23,564 nt of DNA from SVTX01 sp045653805 (GTDB lineage Bacteria > Bacillota > Clostridia > Oscillospirales > CAG-272). Position 1 is the stretch's first letter; every line of letters begins with the position of its first letter. Shown here one piece after another: positions 1 to 7,063 of the stretch. The notes beneath the pieces were generated by a model, which made no database searches, was not told the DNA's origin, and worked only from the letters and a program-made list of their open reading frames with translations. The stretch spans positions 1 through 23,564 of the forward strand of contig JAZOMF010000058.1 of the NCBI GenBank assembly GCA_045653805.1, given 5' to 3'. Made by a program: the position numbers and the translations under genes.

Positions 1-696
1 GATTTTGAGAAGATCTCCAACATTGCAAAAGAGGTTGGTGCTTACTTCATGGTTGACATGGCGCACATTGCAGGTCTTGTGGCTGCGGGACTTCATCCCA
101 GCCCTGTTCCTTACGCTGACGTTGTTACTACCACCACTCACAAGACCCTTCGCGGTCCCCGTGGCGGTATGATCCTTTGCCGTGAGGAGCTCGCAAAGCA
201 GATCGACAAGGCTGTGTTCCCCGGAACTCAGGGCGGCCCTCTCATGCACATCATCGCCGCTAAGGCTGTTGCCCTCGGCGAGGCTCTTACTCCTGAATTC
301 AAGGAATATCAGAAGAATATAGTTGAGAACGCAAAGGTTCTTTGCGAGGCACTCAAGTCTGAGGGCTTCAGCATCGTTTCGGGTGATACCGACAACCACC
401 TTATGCTCATTGACCTCCAGCCCTTCGGAGTTACCGGTAAGGAGATGGAGCACCGTCTCGACGAGGTAAATATCACCGTTAACAAGAACGCTATCCCCAA
501 CGATCCTCAGACTCCCTTCGTAACCAGCGGTATCAGAGTTGGTACTCCTGCGGTTACCTCCCGTGGCTTTGGCAAGGAGGAGATGCTTCTTATCGCAAAG
601 TGGATGAAGATAGTTGCTACCGATTTCGAGGCTAACAAGGCTCAGATCAAGGCAGAGGTCGAGGCTCTTTGCGCAAGATTTCCCATTTACGAATAA
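1..696 (+). CDS. glyA: Serine hydroxymethyltransferase, C-terminal part (5' end outside window)
   Basis: Cytosolic PLP enzyme that interconverts serine plus tetrahydrofolate with glycine plus 5,10-methylene-tetrahydrofolate, feeding one-carbon units to purine and thymidylate synthesis. Reading frame 1 is open from the first base, so the gene enters from the left; 231 residues are visible of the roughly 410-420 usual for the family. The VDMAHIAGL segment (around visible residue 18) supplies the PLP-contacting Asp and His. TTTTHKTLRGPRGG carries the Schiff-base lysine at visible residue 48. The C-terminal domain (GVTGKEMEHRLDEVNITVNK, then a SGIRVGTPAVTSRG segment) is intact. The stop is 47 bp before guaB with no terminator between, so the two are probably co-transcribed. 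An internal ATG at 49 is only the first in-frame ATG visible, not a real start. Identification is secure. Confidence 0.97.
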   Translation, partial: DFEKISNIAKEVGAYFMVDMAHIAGLVAAGLHPSPVPYADVVTTTTHKTLRGPRGGMILCREELAKQIDKAVFPGTQGGPLMHIIAAKAVALGEALTPEFKEYQKNIVENAKVLCEALKSEGFSIVSGDTDNHLMLIDLQPFGVTGKEMEHRLDEVNITVNKNAIPNDPQTPFVTSGIRVGTPAVTSRGFGKEEMLLIAKWMKIVATDFEANKAQIKAEVEALCARFPIYE

Positions 697-743
697 TTTT
701 TGATGTAATTTAAATTCATAGAAAGAAACGGAGAAAAAAGAAA

Positions 744-2246
744 ATGGCAAAGTTTATTAATGAGCCTTCACATACCTTCAACGAATATCTTCTTATTCCC
801 GGATATTCCTCCAGCGAATGCATTCCTGCAAACGTAAGCCTTAAGACCCCTCTCGTTAAGTTCAAGAAGGGTGAGAAGCCTGCCATCGAAATGAATATTC
901 CCATGATCTCTGCAATCATGCAGGCGGTTTCCGGTGACAAGCTTGCGATCGCGCTTGCAACCGAGGGCGGCGTATCCTTTATCTATGGCTCCCAGTCCAT
1001 CGAGGATCAGGCAGCTATGGTAAAGAGAGTTAAGGAGCACAAGGCAGGATTCGTTAAGAGTGATTCCAACCTCTCTCCCGAGGCTACTCTTGCAGATGTT
1101 GTTGCGCTTAAGGAAAGAACCGGTCACTCTACCGTGGCTATTACCGAGGACGGAACTGCTGACGGTAAGCTGGTTGGTATCGTAACCGGACGAGATTACA
1201 GAGTAAGCCGCATGGATCCCTCCATGAAGGTTGCTGAATTCATGACTCCCTTTGCAAAGCTTATTACCGCTCCCGAGGGAACTACCCTTAAGGAAGCTAA
1301 CGATATTATTTGGGACAACAAGCTTAACAGCCTTCCCATTATCGATAAGGATCAGAAGCTTTGCTCCTTCGTATTCCGCAAGGACTACGACAAGCACAAG
1401 AAGAACCCCAACGAGCTTCTCGACGATCAGAAGAGATACGTAGTTGGCGCAGGTATCAACACTCGCGACTATGCTGAAAGAATTCCGGCTCTTATTGAAG
1501 CAGGCGTTGACGTTATATGTATCGACTCTTCCGAGGGATTCTCCGAGTGGCAGGCAAGAACCATTAAGTGGGTTCGTGACAATTACGGCGACACTGTTAA
1601 GATCGGTGCAGGTAACGTAGTTGACGCGGCAGGCTTCCGCTTCCTTGCCGATTGCGGTGCTGATTTTATTAAGGTGGGTATAGGCGGCGGTTCTATCTGC
1701 ATTACACGCGAGACCAAGGGTATCGGTCGCGGTCAGGCTACCTCCCTTATCGAGGTTTGCGCTGAAAGAGATAAGTACTTTGAAGAGACCGGCGTCTACG
1801 TTCCTGTTTGCTCCGACGGCGGTATCGTTTATGACCACCACATCACTCTCTCCCTTGCTATGGGTGCAGACTTCGTAATGCTTGGTAGATATTTCGCTCG
1901 TTTCGACGAATCTCCCTCCAACAAAGTTATGATTGGCGGCACTTACTACAAGGAGTACTGGGGCGAAGGCTCTGCACGTGCTCGTAACTGGCAGAGATAC
2001 GACCTCGGCGGCGACAAGAAGCTCTCATTCGTAGAGGGCGTTGACTCCTACGTTCCTTACGCAGGTAAGCTCAAGGACAACGTTGCTATTACTCTTGCAA
2101 AGGTTAAGTCCACCATGTGCAACTGTGGCGCATTGACTATTCCAGAGCTTCAGGAGAAGGCAACCCTCACCTTGGTTTCCGCAACAAGTATCATCGAGGG
2201 CGGCGCACACGACGTTATCCAGAAGGATACTACCACTGTTAAATAA
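744..2246 (+). CDS. guaB: IMP dehydrogenase, Tritrichomonas/protozoal-like type
   Basis: Oxidises IMP to XMP with NAD+, the committed step of guanine nucleotide synthesis; cytosolic homotetramer. 500 aa. A (beta/alpha)8 barrel is interrupted by a CBS pair at about residues 112-225. The catalytic loop GIGGGSICITRETKGIGRGQ puts the nucleophile at Cys319; the mobile flap NWQRYDLGG gives Arg418-Tyr419; EGVDSYVPYAGKL follows with Glu431. Typical bacterial GuaB has a GxGPGSICTTR loop, so this differs. The whole protein, including the MAK-NEP-HTFNEYLLIPG start and the TMCNCGALTIP segment, matches my memory of T. foetus IMPDH, and these catalytic residues fall at the same numbers. The ATG at 744 has GGAG at 730-733. 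A strong terminator follows. Function is sure; the protozoal resemblance rests on memory, not on an alignment. Confidence 0.97.
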   Translation: MAKFINEPSHTFNEYLLIPGYSSSECIPANVSLKTPLVKFKKGEKPAIEMNIPMISAIMQAVSGDKLAIALATEGGVSFIYGSQSIEDQAAMVKRVKEHKAGFVKSDSNLSPEATLADVVALKERTGHSTVAITEDGTADGKLVGIVTGRDYRVSRMDPSMKVAEFMTPFAKLITAPEGTTLKEANDIIWDNKLNSLPIIDKDQKLCSFVFRKDYDKHKKNPNELLDDQKRYVVGAGINTRDYAERIPALIEAGVDVICIDSSEGFSEWQARTIKWVRDNYGDTVKIGAGNVVDAAGFRFLADCGADFIKVGIGGGSICITRETKGIGRGQATSLIEVCAERDKYFEETGVYVPVCSDGGIVYDHHITLSLAMGADFVMLGRYFARFDESPSNKVMIGGTYYKEYWGEGSARARNWQRYDLGGDKKLSFVEGVDSYVPYAGKLKDNVAITLAKVKSTMCNCGALTIPELQEKATLTLVSATSIIEGGAHDVIQKDTTTVK

Positions 2247-2251
2247 TTTTT

Positions 2252-2286
2252 AAGCCCGTCAAACGAAAGTTTGACGGGCTTTTTTG
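2252..2286 (+). terminator. Intrinsic terminator of glyA-guaB
   Basis: Perfect 13-bp stem (AAGCCCGTCAAAC at 2252-2264 pairs with GTTTGACGGGCTT at 2269-2281), GAAA tetraloop and a T-run. It begins 5 bp after the guaB stop. Confidence 0.95.
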
Positions 2287-2335
2287 TCTAAGTTGATAAA
2301 TTGATGTTTATCGGGATGTAGTCCATTGAAACGGT

Positions 2336-2522
2336 GCATCCTCATCCACCACTCCGTGGTCCCCCTTCCCCTGCCTTGGGGAAGGCTTACGCAAAGCGGA
2401 ACTTAACATAAATTTGTAGCCGTGAAAAGGTTTTATGGCTATAGTTGAGGATGCGCCGCAGTTAAACCAAAGCCTTCCCCAAGGCAGGGGAAGGGGGACC
2501 GCAACGCGGTGGATGAGGATGC
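2336..2522. repeat. MITE-like inverted-repeat element with 53-bp arms
   Basis: Arms 2336-2388 and 2470-2522 are inverted copies of each other, separated by 81 bp with no coding potential. Each arm also contains two small hairpins. The first is ACCAC-tcc-GTGGT (2348-2360) in the left arm and ACCGC-aac-GCGGT (2498-2510) in the right. The second is CCTTCCCC-tgcctt-GGGGAAGG (2364-2385 in the left arm). The 53-base arms differ only within the first hairpin. A third TGAGGATGC copy lies in the spacer at 2446-2454. The sequence style resembles short dispersed repeats I remember from gut Clostridia. No transposase and no clear target-site duplication are visible. Confidence 0.85.
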
Positions 2523-2544
2523 CCTATTTAGTTTTACAACATCC

Positions 2545-2676
2545 CGACAAATCAAAATTTGAAACTCCATCATCGAGAGATAAATGTCGAATTTAATTCA
2601 ACGTCACACGATAATTGAAGTTTCTTTGCCTACTTTCTTTACAAAGAAAGTACGGCCGATAAATCAAAATTTGAAG
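2545..2676. repeat. Two copies of an AT-rich ~20-mer plus a short palindrome
   Basis: The 21-mer at 2545-2565 (CGACAAATC, then AAAATTTGAAAC) recurs with few changes at 2657-2676. It also recurs exactly, in inverted orientation, at 23247-23267 near the other end of the window. Between the two local copies is the near-palindrome TACTTTCTTT-ac-AAAGAAAGTA (2631-2652). Together with the preceding element this fills the gene-free stretch from the guaB terminator to the XRE gene. No credible gene lies here. Confidence 0.7.
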
Positions 2677-2687
2677 TTGTGTAAATT

Positions 2688-2715
2688 AAAAAAGCGGCAC
2701 AAATGCCGCTTTTTT
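2688..2715 (-). terminator. Bidirectional terminator downstream of the XRE gene
   Basis: AAAAAAGCGGCA (2688-2699) pairs with TGCCGCTTTTTT (2704-2715) around a CAAA loop, with A- and T-runs at both ends so that it works in either direction. It overlaps the last bases of the minus-strand XRE stop codon. Confidence 0.9.
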
Positions 2716-2914
2716 AAAGTTTTTTGTATTCTAAAATGTCTTCAACCTCGCAGTCGAGAATTTTGCAAAGATCGTCGATAGTAACCGTGGTTATTGGCTT
2801 GTTGTGCTTTAATCTGTCAATAAGACTGCGGCTTATTCCAAAGTTGTTTATAAGCTTGTAGGTCGTAATGCCTTTTTTCTTCATCGTTTCGTAAAGCGGT
2901 GCGTACGTAATCAT
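2714..2914 (-). CDS. Small XRE/Cro-type helix-turn-helix repressor
   Basis: 66-aa protein that is essentially one Cro/C1-type HTH domain: TTYKLINNFGISRSLIDRL forms the HTH at about residues 17-35, and TTVTIDDLCKILDCEVEDIL is the usual following helix pair (about 42-61). Single-domain XRE proteins of this length usually bind short palindromes as dimers and often regulate themselves. The ATG (complement of 2912-2914) has an AAAAAGGAGC ribosome site at 2921-2930. The gene is transcribed away from the CxxC gene, and the two -35 boxes overlap on a GACAATTGTC palindrome, the natural candidate operator. The direction of regulation (autorepression, control of the CxxC gene, or both) is inferred. It is not part of a recognisable prophage or toxin-antitoxin pair. 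Confidence 0.9.
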   Translation of the reverse strand: MITYAPLYETMKKKGITTYKLINNFGISRSLIDRLKHNKPITTVTIDDLCKILDCEVEDILEYKKL

Positions 2915-2943
2915 ATTTATGCTCCTTTTTTTATTCCACTTTA

Positions 2944-2994
2944 ATTATAAATTATGCTCAAAGTATTGACAATTGTCGATATATGGAGTATAAT
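2944..2994. promoter_or_regulatory. Divergent overlapping sigma-A promoters with central palindrome
   Basis: Plus strand: TTGACA (2966-2971), 17-bp spacer, TATAAT (2989-2994), a perfect consensus. Minus strand: TTGTCA (complement of 2967-2972), 17-bp spacer, TATAAT (complement of 2944-2949). The two -35 boxes overlap and sit on the perfect palindrome GACAATTGTC (2968-2977). A protein bound there would block both promoters, so it is the likely XRE operator (inference). Confidence 0.85.
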
Positions 2995-3049
2995 TATAGA
3001 GTAAAAGATCGGTTTAATCGAAAAAAATACATTTTGCGAGGAATAATTG

Positions 3050-3241
3050 ATGAAGATAGATAAAGAGCTTGTTGTGACTGAACAGAATAATATTGACCTT
3101 ACTGTTGAAAGATGTGTGATGTGCGATGCCGAAACAAAGTATACGAGCCAAGTGCCTATCATCCAAAGAAACTATTATGTTGAAGGTGCCGGACAACTTT
3201 GTGAGAAATGTTATCGCAACCTTTATGTGAAAAATTACTGA
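3050..3241 (+). CDS. Small CxxC...CxxC protein, function unknown (putative zinc ribbon)
   Basis: 63 aa, no family recognised. The visible features are two CxxC knuckles, CVMC (about residues 22-25) and CEKC (about 52-55), about 26 residues apart. This spacing suits one structural zinc site in a zinc-ribbon fold. There is no signal peptide or membrane segment. I prefer the ATG at 3050 to the in-frame TTG at 3047 because GAGGAA (3038-3043) sits six bases before it. A perfect sigma-A promoter lies upstream, divergent from the XRE gene, so the gene is probably controlled by that regulator. It could be a small regulatory adaptor or part of a stress response; the sequence does not say which. No terminator is evident before the next promoter. 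Confidence 0.75.
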   Translation: MKIDKELVVTEQNNIDLTVERCVMCDAETKYTSQVPIIQRNYYVEGAGQLCEKCYRNLYVKNY

Positions 3242-3333
3242 TAATTTATGCTTTATTCCGAACACCTATAATCAGAGCGATTTTCAAGGCGTTTGGTTGG
3301 GAAAATAACAGTTTTACATAGTGCGTATTCATC

Positions 3334-3362
3334 TTGACAAAATATGATAAATTTAGTATAAT
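3334..3362 (+). promoter_or_regulatory. Sigma-A promoter of the cysteine desulfidase gene
   Basis: TTGACA (3334-3339), 17-bp spacer, TATAAT (3357-3362): an exact consensus about 30 bp before the start codon, giving a very short leader. Confidence 0.9.
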
Positions 3363-3392
3363 TATGTTAATATGTAAAACAAAGGACCTGTT

Positions 3393-4664
3393 ATGAAAAA
3401 AACGTGTGTTTTATACCAATCATACCTTGAAATATTGCGCCACGAGCTTGTTCCCGCAATGGGATGCACAGAGCCTATCGCGGTGGCGTTTTGTGCCGCA
3501 AAGGCAAGAGACATCCTTGGGGATAAACCCGAGACCGTGCATATCCAAGCCAGTGGAAACATAATAAAGAACGTAAAGAGCGTTATCGTTCCCCACACGG
3601 GTGGAATGAGAGGTCTTGAAGCGGCTGCGGCTGTTGGAGTGCTCTACGGAGATGCGGGCACGGAGCTTGAGGTCATTTCATCGGTTACAAGTCAGCAGGA
3701 AAGCAAGCTTCCCGAAGAAATGAAGGGGCTTTGTATCAATGTCACGCCTCTTGAAAGCGAGCACATGCTTGATCTTATCATAACCGTTACAAAGGGCGAA
3801 AGATCGGTATCGGTACATATCGAGGATCAGCACACCAATATAACCGAGATAATCGAAAACGGAAAGTGCACTTATTTTGAAAAAAGTGAGGTCGAAGAGG
3901 AGAGCGGTCCCGACCACTCCTTACTTACCGTTGCAGACATATTTGATTTTGCGAATACCGTTGAAATTGGTGATGTTGTCCCTATTTTGGAGCGACAGAT
4001 CTCGTACAACAGAGCAATTTCCCAAGAGGGACTCAAAAATGATTACGGCGCGAGAATAGGTCAGCTTCTCATGAAGCGTGACGATGGAATTCGTACCCGA
4101 GCCAAGGCTTGGGCGGCGGCAGGATCGGACGCGCGAATGAGCGGATGTGATATGCCTGTAATTATAAATTCGGGAAGTGGAAATCAGGGCATGACTGCCA
4201 GCCTGCCTGTAATTGCCTATGCCGAGCATTATGGCAAGAGCTACGAGGAGCTGCTTCGTGCACTGACTCTTTCAAATTTGGTTACTCTGCACCTTAAAAG
4301 CGGTATCGGACGCCTTTCCGCATATTGCGGAGCGGTCAGTGCGGGAGCCGGCGCGGGTGCGGGAATCGCATATCTGCTGACCGGAGACCTCAGAACCGTT
4401 AATCATACTATTGTTAATGCGCTTGCTATTTCGTCGGGTATCGTTTGCGACGGAGCCAAGGCGTCCTGCGCGGCGAAGATCGCTATGGCGGTTGACGCAG
4501 GAATTATGGGATATGATATGCACGAAAACGGTTGTCAGTTCTACGGCGGCGACGGTCTTGTCAGCAAGGGTGTTGAGAACACGATACGCAACATATCGGC
4601 GCTTGGCAGCGAGGGCATGAAGGAGACAGACAGGAAGATTATTGAGATCATGACTAATTGTTGA
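3393..4664 (+). CDS. cyuA: L-cysteine desulfidase / UPF0597 (serine dehydratase alpha-like) family protein
   Basis: Members break L-cysteine into pyruvate, ammonia and sulfide using an oxygen-sensitive [4Fe-4S] cluster, without PLP; cytosolic. 423 aa, normal length. The N-terminal MGCTEPIA (Cys25), the NSGSGNQGM segment (about 259-267), and YCGAV (Cys312), VCDGAK (Cys352) and Cys359 match the conserved cysteine and glycine pattern of the family. A 'UPF0597/YhaM' label would mean the same protein. The ATG at 3393 has AAAGGA at 3381-3386. The gene is monocistronic: its own promoter upstream, and a strong terminator shared with the convergent kdgK operon downstream. Whether its main substrate is cysteine, as in CyuA/CdsB, or a related amino acid cannot be told from sequence. 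Confidence 0.9.
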   Translation: MKKTCVLYQSYLEILRHELVPAMGCTEPIAVAFCAAKARDILGDKPETVHIQASGNIIKNVKSVIVPHTGGMRGLEAAAAVGVLYGDAGTELEVISSVTSQQESKLPEEMKGLCINVTPLESEHMLDLIITVTKGERSVSVHIEDQHTNITEIIENGKCTYFEKSEVEEESGPDHSLLTVADIFDFANTVEIGDVVPILERQISYNRAISQEGLKNDYGARIGQLLMKRDDGIRTRAKAWAAAGSDARMSGCDMPVIINSGSGNQGMTASLPVIAYAEHYGKSYEELLRALTLSNLVTLHLKSGIGRLSAYCGAVSAGAGAGAGIAYLLTGDLRTVNHTIVNALAISSGIVCDGAKASCAAKIAMAVDAGIMGYDMHENGCQFYGGDGLVSKGVENTIRNISALGSEGMKETDRKIIEIMTNC

Positions 4665-4666
4665 TA

Positions 4667-4705
4667 AAATAAATATCCCCCCGTGAAACGGGGGGATATT
4701 TATTT
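4667..4705. terminator. Shared bidirectional terminator between convergent genes
   Basis: Perfect 17-bp stem (4667-4683 with 4689-4705) with six C:G pairs, a TGAAA loop and A/T-rich outer ends usable from both sides. It separates the plus-strand desulfidase gene from minus-strand kdgK. Confidence 0.95.
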
Positions 4706-4717
4706 GTTTAGATGAAA

Positions 4718-5746
4718 TTATCTCTGGATTCTACCCGAGCCGTCGCCGCCCGCCAGCTTTTCCACCTCTGCAACGGTAACCATGTTATAGTCGCCCTCGA
4801 TGGAGTGCTTGAGCGCGGATGCCGCAACTGCGAACTCAACTGCGCCCTGTGTGGTTTTGCCATTCATAAGCGAGTAGATAAGACCGCCGGCGAAGGAGTC
4901 ACCGCCGCCTAGGCGGTCGATGATGTGGAGGTCGTACTTCTTGGAGAAGCAGTATTCGTCTTCAGCTACGTTGTAGAGCATTGCGGACCAGCCGTTATCA
5001 AATGCGCTGCGGCTCTCACGGAGAGTGATCGCAACGTACTCGAATCCAAACTTGTCAGCAAGCTGCTTTGCAACAGACTTGTAGCCCTCGTGGTTAAGCT
5101 TACCTCCGTAAATGTCGGTAGCCTCTGCCTCGATACCGAATACGTCCTTTGCATCCTCCTCGTTGGAGATGCAAACGTCAACGTACTGGCAAAGCTCGGT
5201 CATAGCCTCGCGTGCCTCTGCTCTTGTCCAAAGTTTACCGCGGTAGTTAAGGTCGCAGGAGATCTTAAGCCCCTTTGCCTTTGCTGCCTTGCAAGCGTCC
5301 TTGCAGATCTCAACAACGTTTGCGCCGAGAGCGGGAGTAATACCGGTGAAGTGGAACCACTCAGCACCCTCAAAAATTTCATCCCAGTCAAAGTCCTCGC
5401 GGCTTGCCTTTGCAATAGCGGAGTTTGCTCTGTCGTAGATGCATACCGAGCCTCTTTGCGACGCGCCCTTTTCGTTGAAGTAGATACCAACTCTCTCACC
5501 ACCGCGGACGATCTTAGTGGTGTCAACGCCGTAACGACGGAGGGAATTAACTGCCGCCTGGCCGATAGCATGAGTGGGGAGCTTGGTAACGTAAGCCACG
5601 TCCATGTTGTAGTTTGCGAGAGAAACTGCTACGTTAGCCTCACCGCCGCCGAATGTGAACTCAACGTGGTCGCACTGAACGAATCTCTCGTAGTTGTAGG
5701 GTTGAAGGCGGAGCATAAGCTCGCCGAATGTAATTACCTTTGCCAT
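4718..5746 (-). CDS. kdgK: 2-keto-3-deoxygluconate kinase (PfkB family)
   Basis: Phosphorylates 2-keto-3-deoxygluconate with ATP to KDPG, which the upstream aldolase cleaves; cytosolic. 342 aa, normal for the family. Visible PfkB features are the N-terminal substrate loop FGGGEANVAVSLA (about residues 32-44) and the C-terminal PfkB signature DRLGGGDSFAGGLIYS (about 277-292) with the catalytic base Asp283 and its GGGD anion hole. The ATG (complement of 5744-5746) has an AAAGGA ribosome site and is 21 bp after eda, so the two form an operon on one promoter. Pairing with an aldolase of the Eda family favours KDG over fructose or ribose as substrate. A stand-alone sugar kinase of another specificity is possible but less likely. 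Confidence 0.93.
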   Translation of the reverse strand: MAKVITFGELMLRLQPYNYERFVQCDHVEFTFGGGEANVAVSLANYNMDVAYVTKLPTHAIGQAAVNSLRRYGVDTTKIVRGGERVGIYFNEKGASQRGSVCIYDRANSAIAKASREDFDWDEIFEGAEWFHFTGITPALGANVVEICKDACKAAKAKGLKISCDLNYRGKLWTRAEAREAMTELCQYVDVCISNEEDAKDVFGIEAEATDIYGGKLNHEGYKSVAKQLADKFGFEYVAITLRESRSAFDNGWSAMLYNVAEDEYCFSKKYDLHIIDRLGGGDSFAGGLIYSLMNGKTTQGAVEFAVAASALKHSIEGDYNMVTVAEVEKLAGGDGSGRIQR

Positions 5747-5767
5747 AATAATATTCCTTTCAAATGA

Positions 5768-6724
5768 TTATTTTACAAGATGATAAGCGAAGCCGTTGAT
5801 CTCGTCTGCGAGATAGATGAACTTCATGTTGCCCTTTTCGTCATAGGTTGCGGTGGAGTAGTCGAACTTAACACCGCGGAGCTCAAGGTGGTAAACTGCG
5901 CGGTCAACGTTGTTGGTTTGAATGCCGATGTGACCGTGAGTACCGGGTCCCTTTTCGTTCATAAACTCAAACTCAGTGGAGGAGAAGATGGACTTGCCGC
6001 CTACCTTGCTCTGGAAGGAGAAGGTGTTCTGAAGGGTGTTAGCCGAATTCTCGGAGGTGTCGCCTGAGGGATTGATGCCAATGTGCTTGAACTTGAAGCC
6101 GAGCATAGTGTCAACTGCCTCGCGAACAAGCTTGGTAATGCCTTCAAAGTCGCCTGCGGCGATCATTTCAGGCTTGACCATCCAAGAGCCGCCACAGCAA
6201 ACGATCTTGTTGAAAGCAAGATAATCGTTTACGTTAGAAGGGGAAACGCCGCCTGTCGGCATAAAGGTAACGCCGCCGTAGGGAGCGGACATCGCCTTGA
6301 TCATAGCAAGACCGCCGGACTGCTCAGCGGGGAAGAACTTAACAGTTTCAAGACCGAGCTCAAGAGCCGCCTCTATACCGGAGGGGTTATTAATACCGGG
6401 AACGATGGGGCAACCCTTGCTCTGGCAGTACTTAACGATCTCGGGATTAAAGCCGGGAGATACGATAAATTTTGCACCTGCCTCGATAGCGTCGTCAACC
6501 TGTGCCTTGGTGAGCACAGTGCCTGCACCAACGATCATTTCGGGGTATTCTTTTGCGATAATTGCGATAGCTTCCTTTGCGCACGCGGTTCGGAAGGTGA
6601 CTTCAGCGCAGGGGAGTCCACCGTCGATAAGAGCCTTTGCGAGTGGCTTTGCGTCGGCAGCGTTGTCTATTTTTATTACGGGAACGATACCGATCTTTGA
6701 TAACTGTTTTACAATGTCATTCAT
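5768..6724 (-). CDS. eda: KDPG/KHG aldolase fused to a C-terminal VOC (glyoxalase-like) domain
   Basis: Class I aldolase cleaving 2-keto-3-deoxy-6-phosphogluconate to pyruvate and glyceraldehyde-3-phosphate (some members act on 4-hydroxy-2-oxoglutarate); cytosolic. 318 aa from the chosen start, whereas plain Eda is about 205-215. Residues 1-208 are the aldolase barrel: AEVTFRT (Glu41, Arg45), GAGTVL, the Schiff-base Lys129 in VKFFPAE, and MPTGGV. Residues 209-318 (GFKFKHIGI, later HGHIGIQTNNVDRAVYHLELRGV, ending NGFAYHLVK) resemble a VOC/glyoxalase fold. I start at the ATG complementary to 6722-6724 because GGAGG sits just upstream and the aldolase begins there. An in-frame ATG 87 bp further upstream would put the promoter inside the gene. 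First gene of the operon with kdgK. Confidence 0.93.
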   Translation of the reverse strand: MNDIVKQLSKIGIVPVIKIDNAADAKPLAKALIDGGLPCAEVTFRTACAKEAIAIIAKEYPEMIVGAGTVLTKAQVDDAIEAGAKFIVSPGFNPEIVKYCQSKGCPIVPGINNPSGIEAALELGLETVKFFPAEQSGGLAMIKAMSAPYGGVTFMPTGGVSPSNVNDYLAFNKIVCCGGSWMVKPEMIAAGDFEGITKLVREAVDTMLGFKFKHIGINPSGDTSENSANTLQNTFSFQSKVGGKSIFSSTEFEFMNEKGPGTHGHIGIQTNNVDRAVYHLELRGVKFDYSTATYDEKGNMKFIYLADEINGFAYHLVK

Positions 6725-6760
6725 GGTTTTTCCTCCGAAAAAACAAATTTTCACAAATAC

Positions 6761-6789
6761 ATTATACACCCCTTTGTCGGATTTGTCAA
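6761..6789 (-). promoter_or_regulatory. Sigma-A promoter of eda-kdgK
   Basis: On the minus strand TTGACA (complement of 6784-6789), 17-bp spacer, TATAAT (complement of 6761-6766): exact consensus, with A/T-rich sequence just upstream (6790-6805) that could act as an UP element. No operator palindrome stands out. Confidence 0.9.
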
Positions 6790-6992
6790 TATATTTTAAT
6801 ATATAAGGCAAGATAATTTCATGTAGTATGACGAAGGCGTATTTGCTATGTATGGCTTATTGAGAATAATTATGATAAGTGACATTAAATGAATAATTAG
6901 ACCCGTGTAATATAACGTGTCTACATGAGCGCACTTCTTCTCTCTCAAATTGAAATAACGGTCATTTTACTGAAAAATGTTTCAATTTGCGC
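6790..6992. other. Intergenic stretch between divergent promoters, no gene seen
   Basis: A/T-rich spacer between the eda and nrdR promoters. The only structure noticed is a weak imperfect inverted repeat (AGACCCGT...ACGTGTCT, about 6899-6922). No ORF has a ribosome site. Confidence 0.5.
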
Positions 6993-7021
6993 TTTACAAA
7001 TGGGCACCTGTGTGTTATAAT
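6993..7021 (+). promoter_or_regulatory. Sigma-A promoter of nrdR
   Basis: TTTACA (6993-6998), 17-bp spacer, TATAAT (7016-7021), about 43 bp before the nrdR start codon. Confidence 0.85.
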
Positions 7022-7063
7022 TATACTAAGAAAATTTCGCAGATCCAAAGGAGATTTAAACTA

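Noticed and set aside
768..1841. 357-codon open frame on the minus strand inside guaB
   Set aside because: Lies wholly antisense to a well-conserved enzyme, has no ribosome site and no recognisable domain; it comes from the biased third-base composition of guaB.
2331..2525. CRISPR-like repeat at the inverted-repeat element
   Set aside because: Only two inverted arms, no regular direct repeats with spacers and no cas genes.
2584..2781. 65-codon plus-strand frame after the repeat element
   Set aside because: Runs through the palindrome and the bidirectional terminator into the XRE gene antisense; no ribosome site.
4925..5767. 280-codon plus-strand frame opposite kdgK
   Set aside because: Antisense to a clear PfkB kinase; Val/Leu/Cys-rich composition typical of a shadow frame, with no ribosome site.
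6977..7063. Longer nrdR start at 6977
   Set aside because: It would start upstream of the promoter, and the family begins at MRCPYC, which has its own strong ribosome site.
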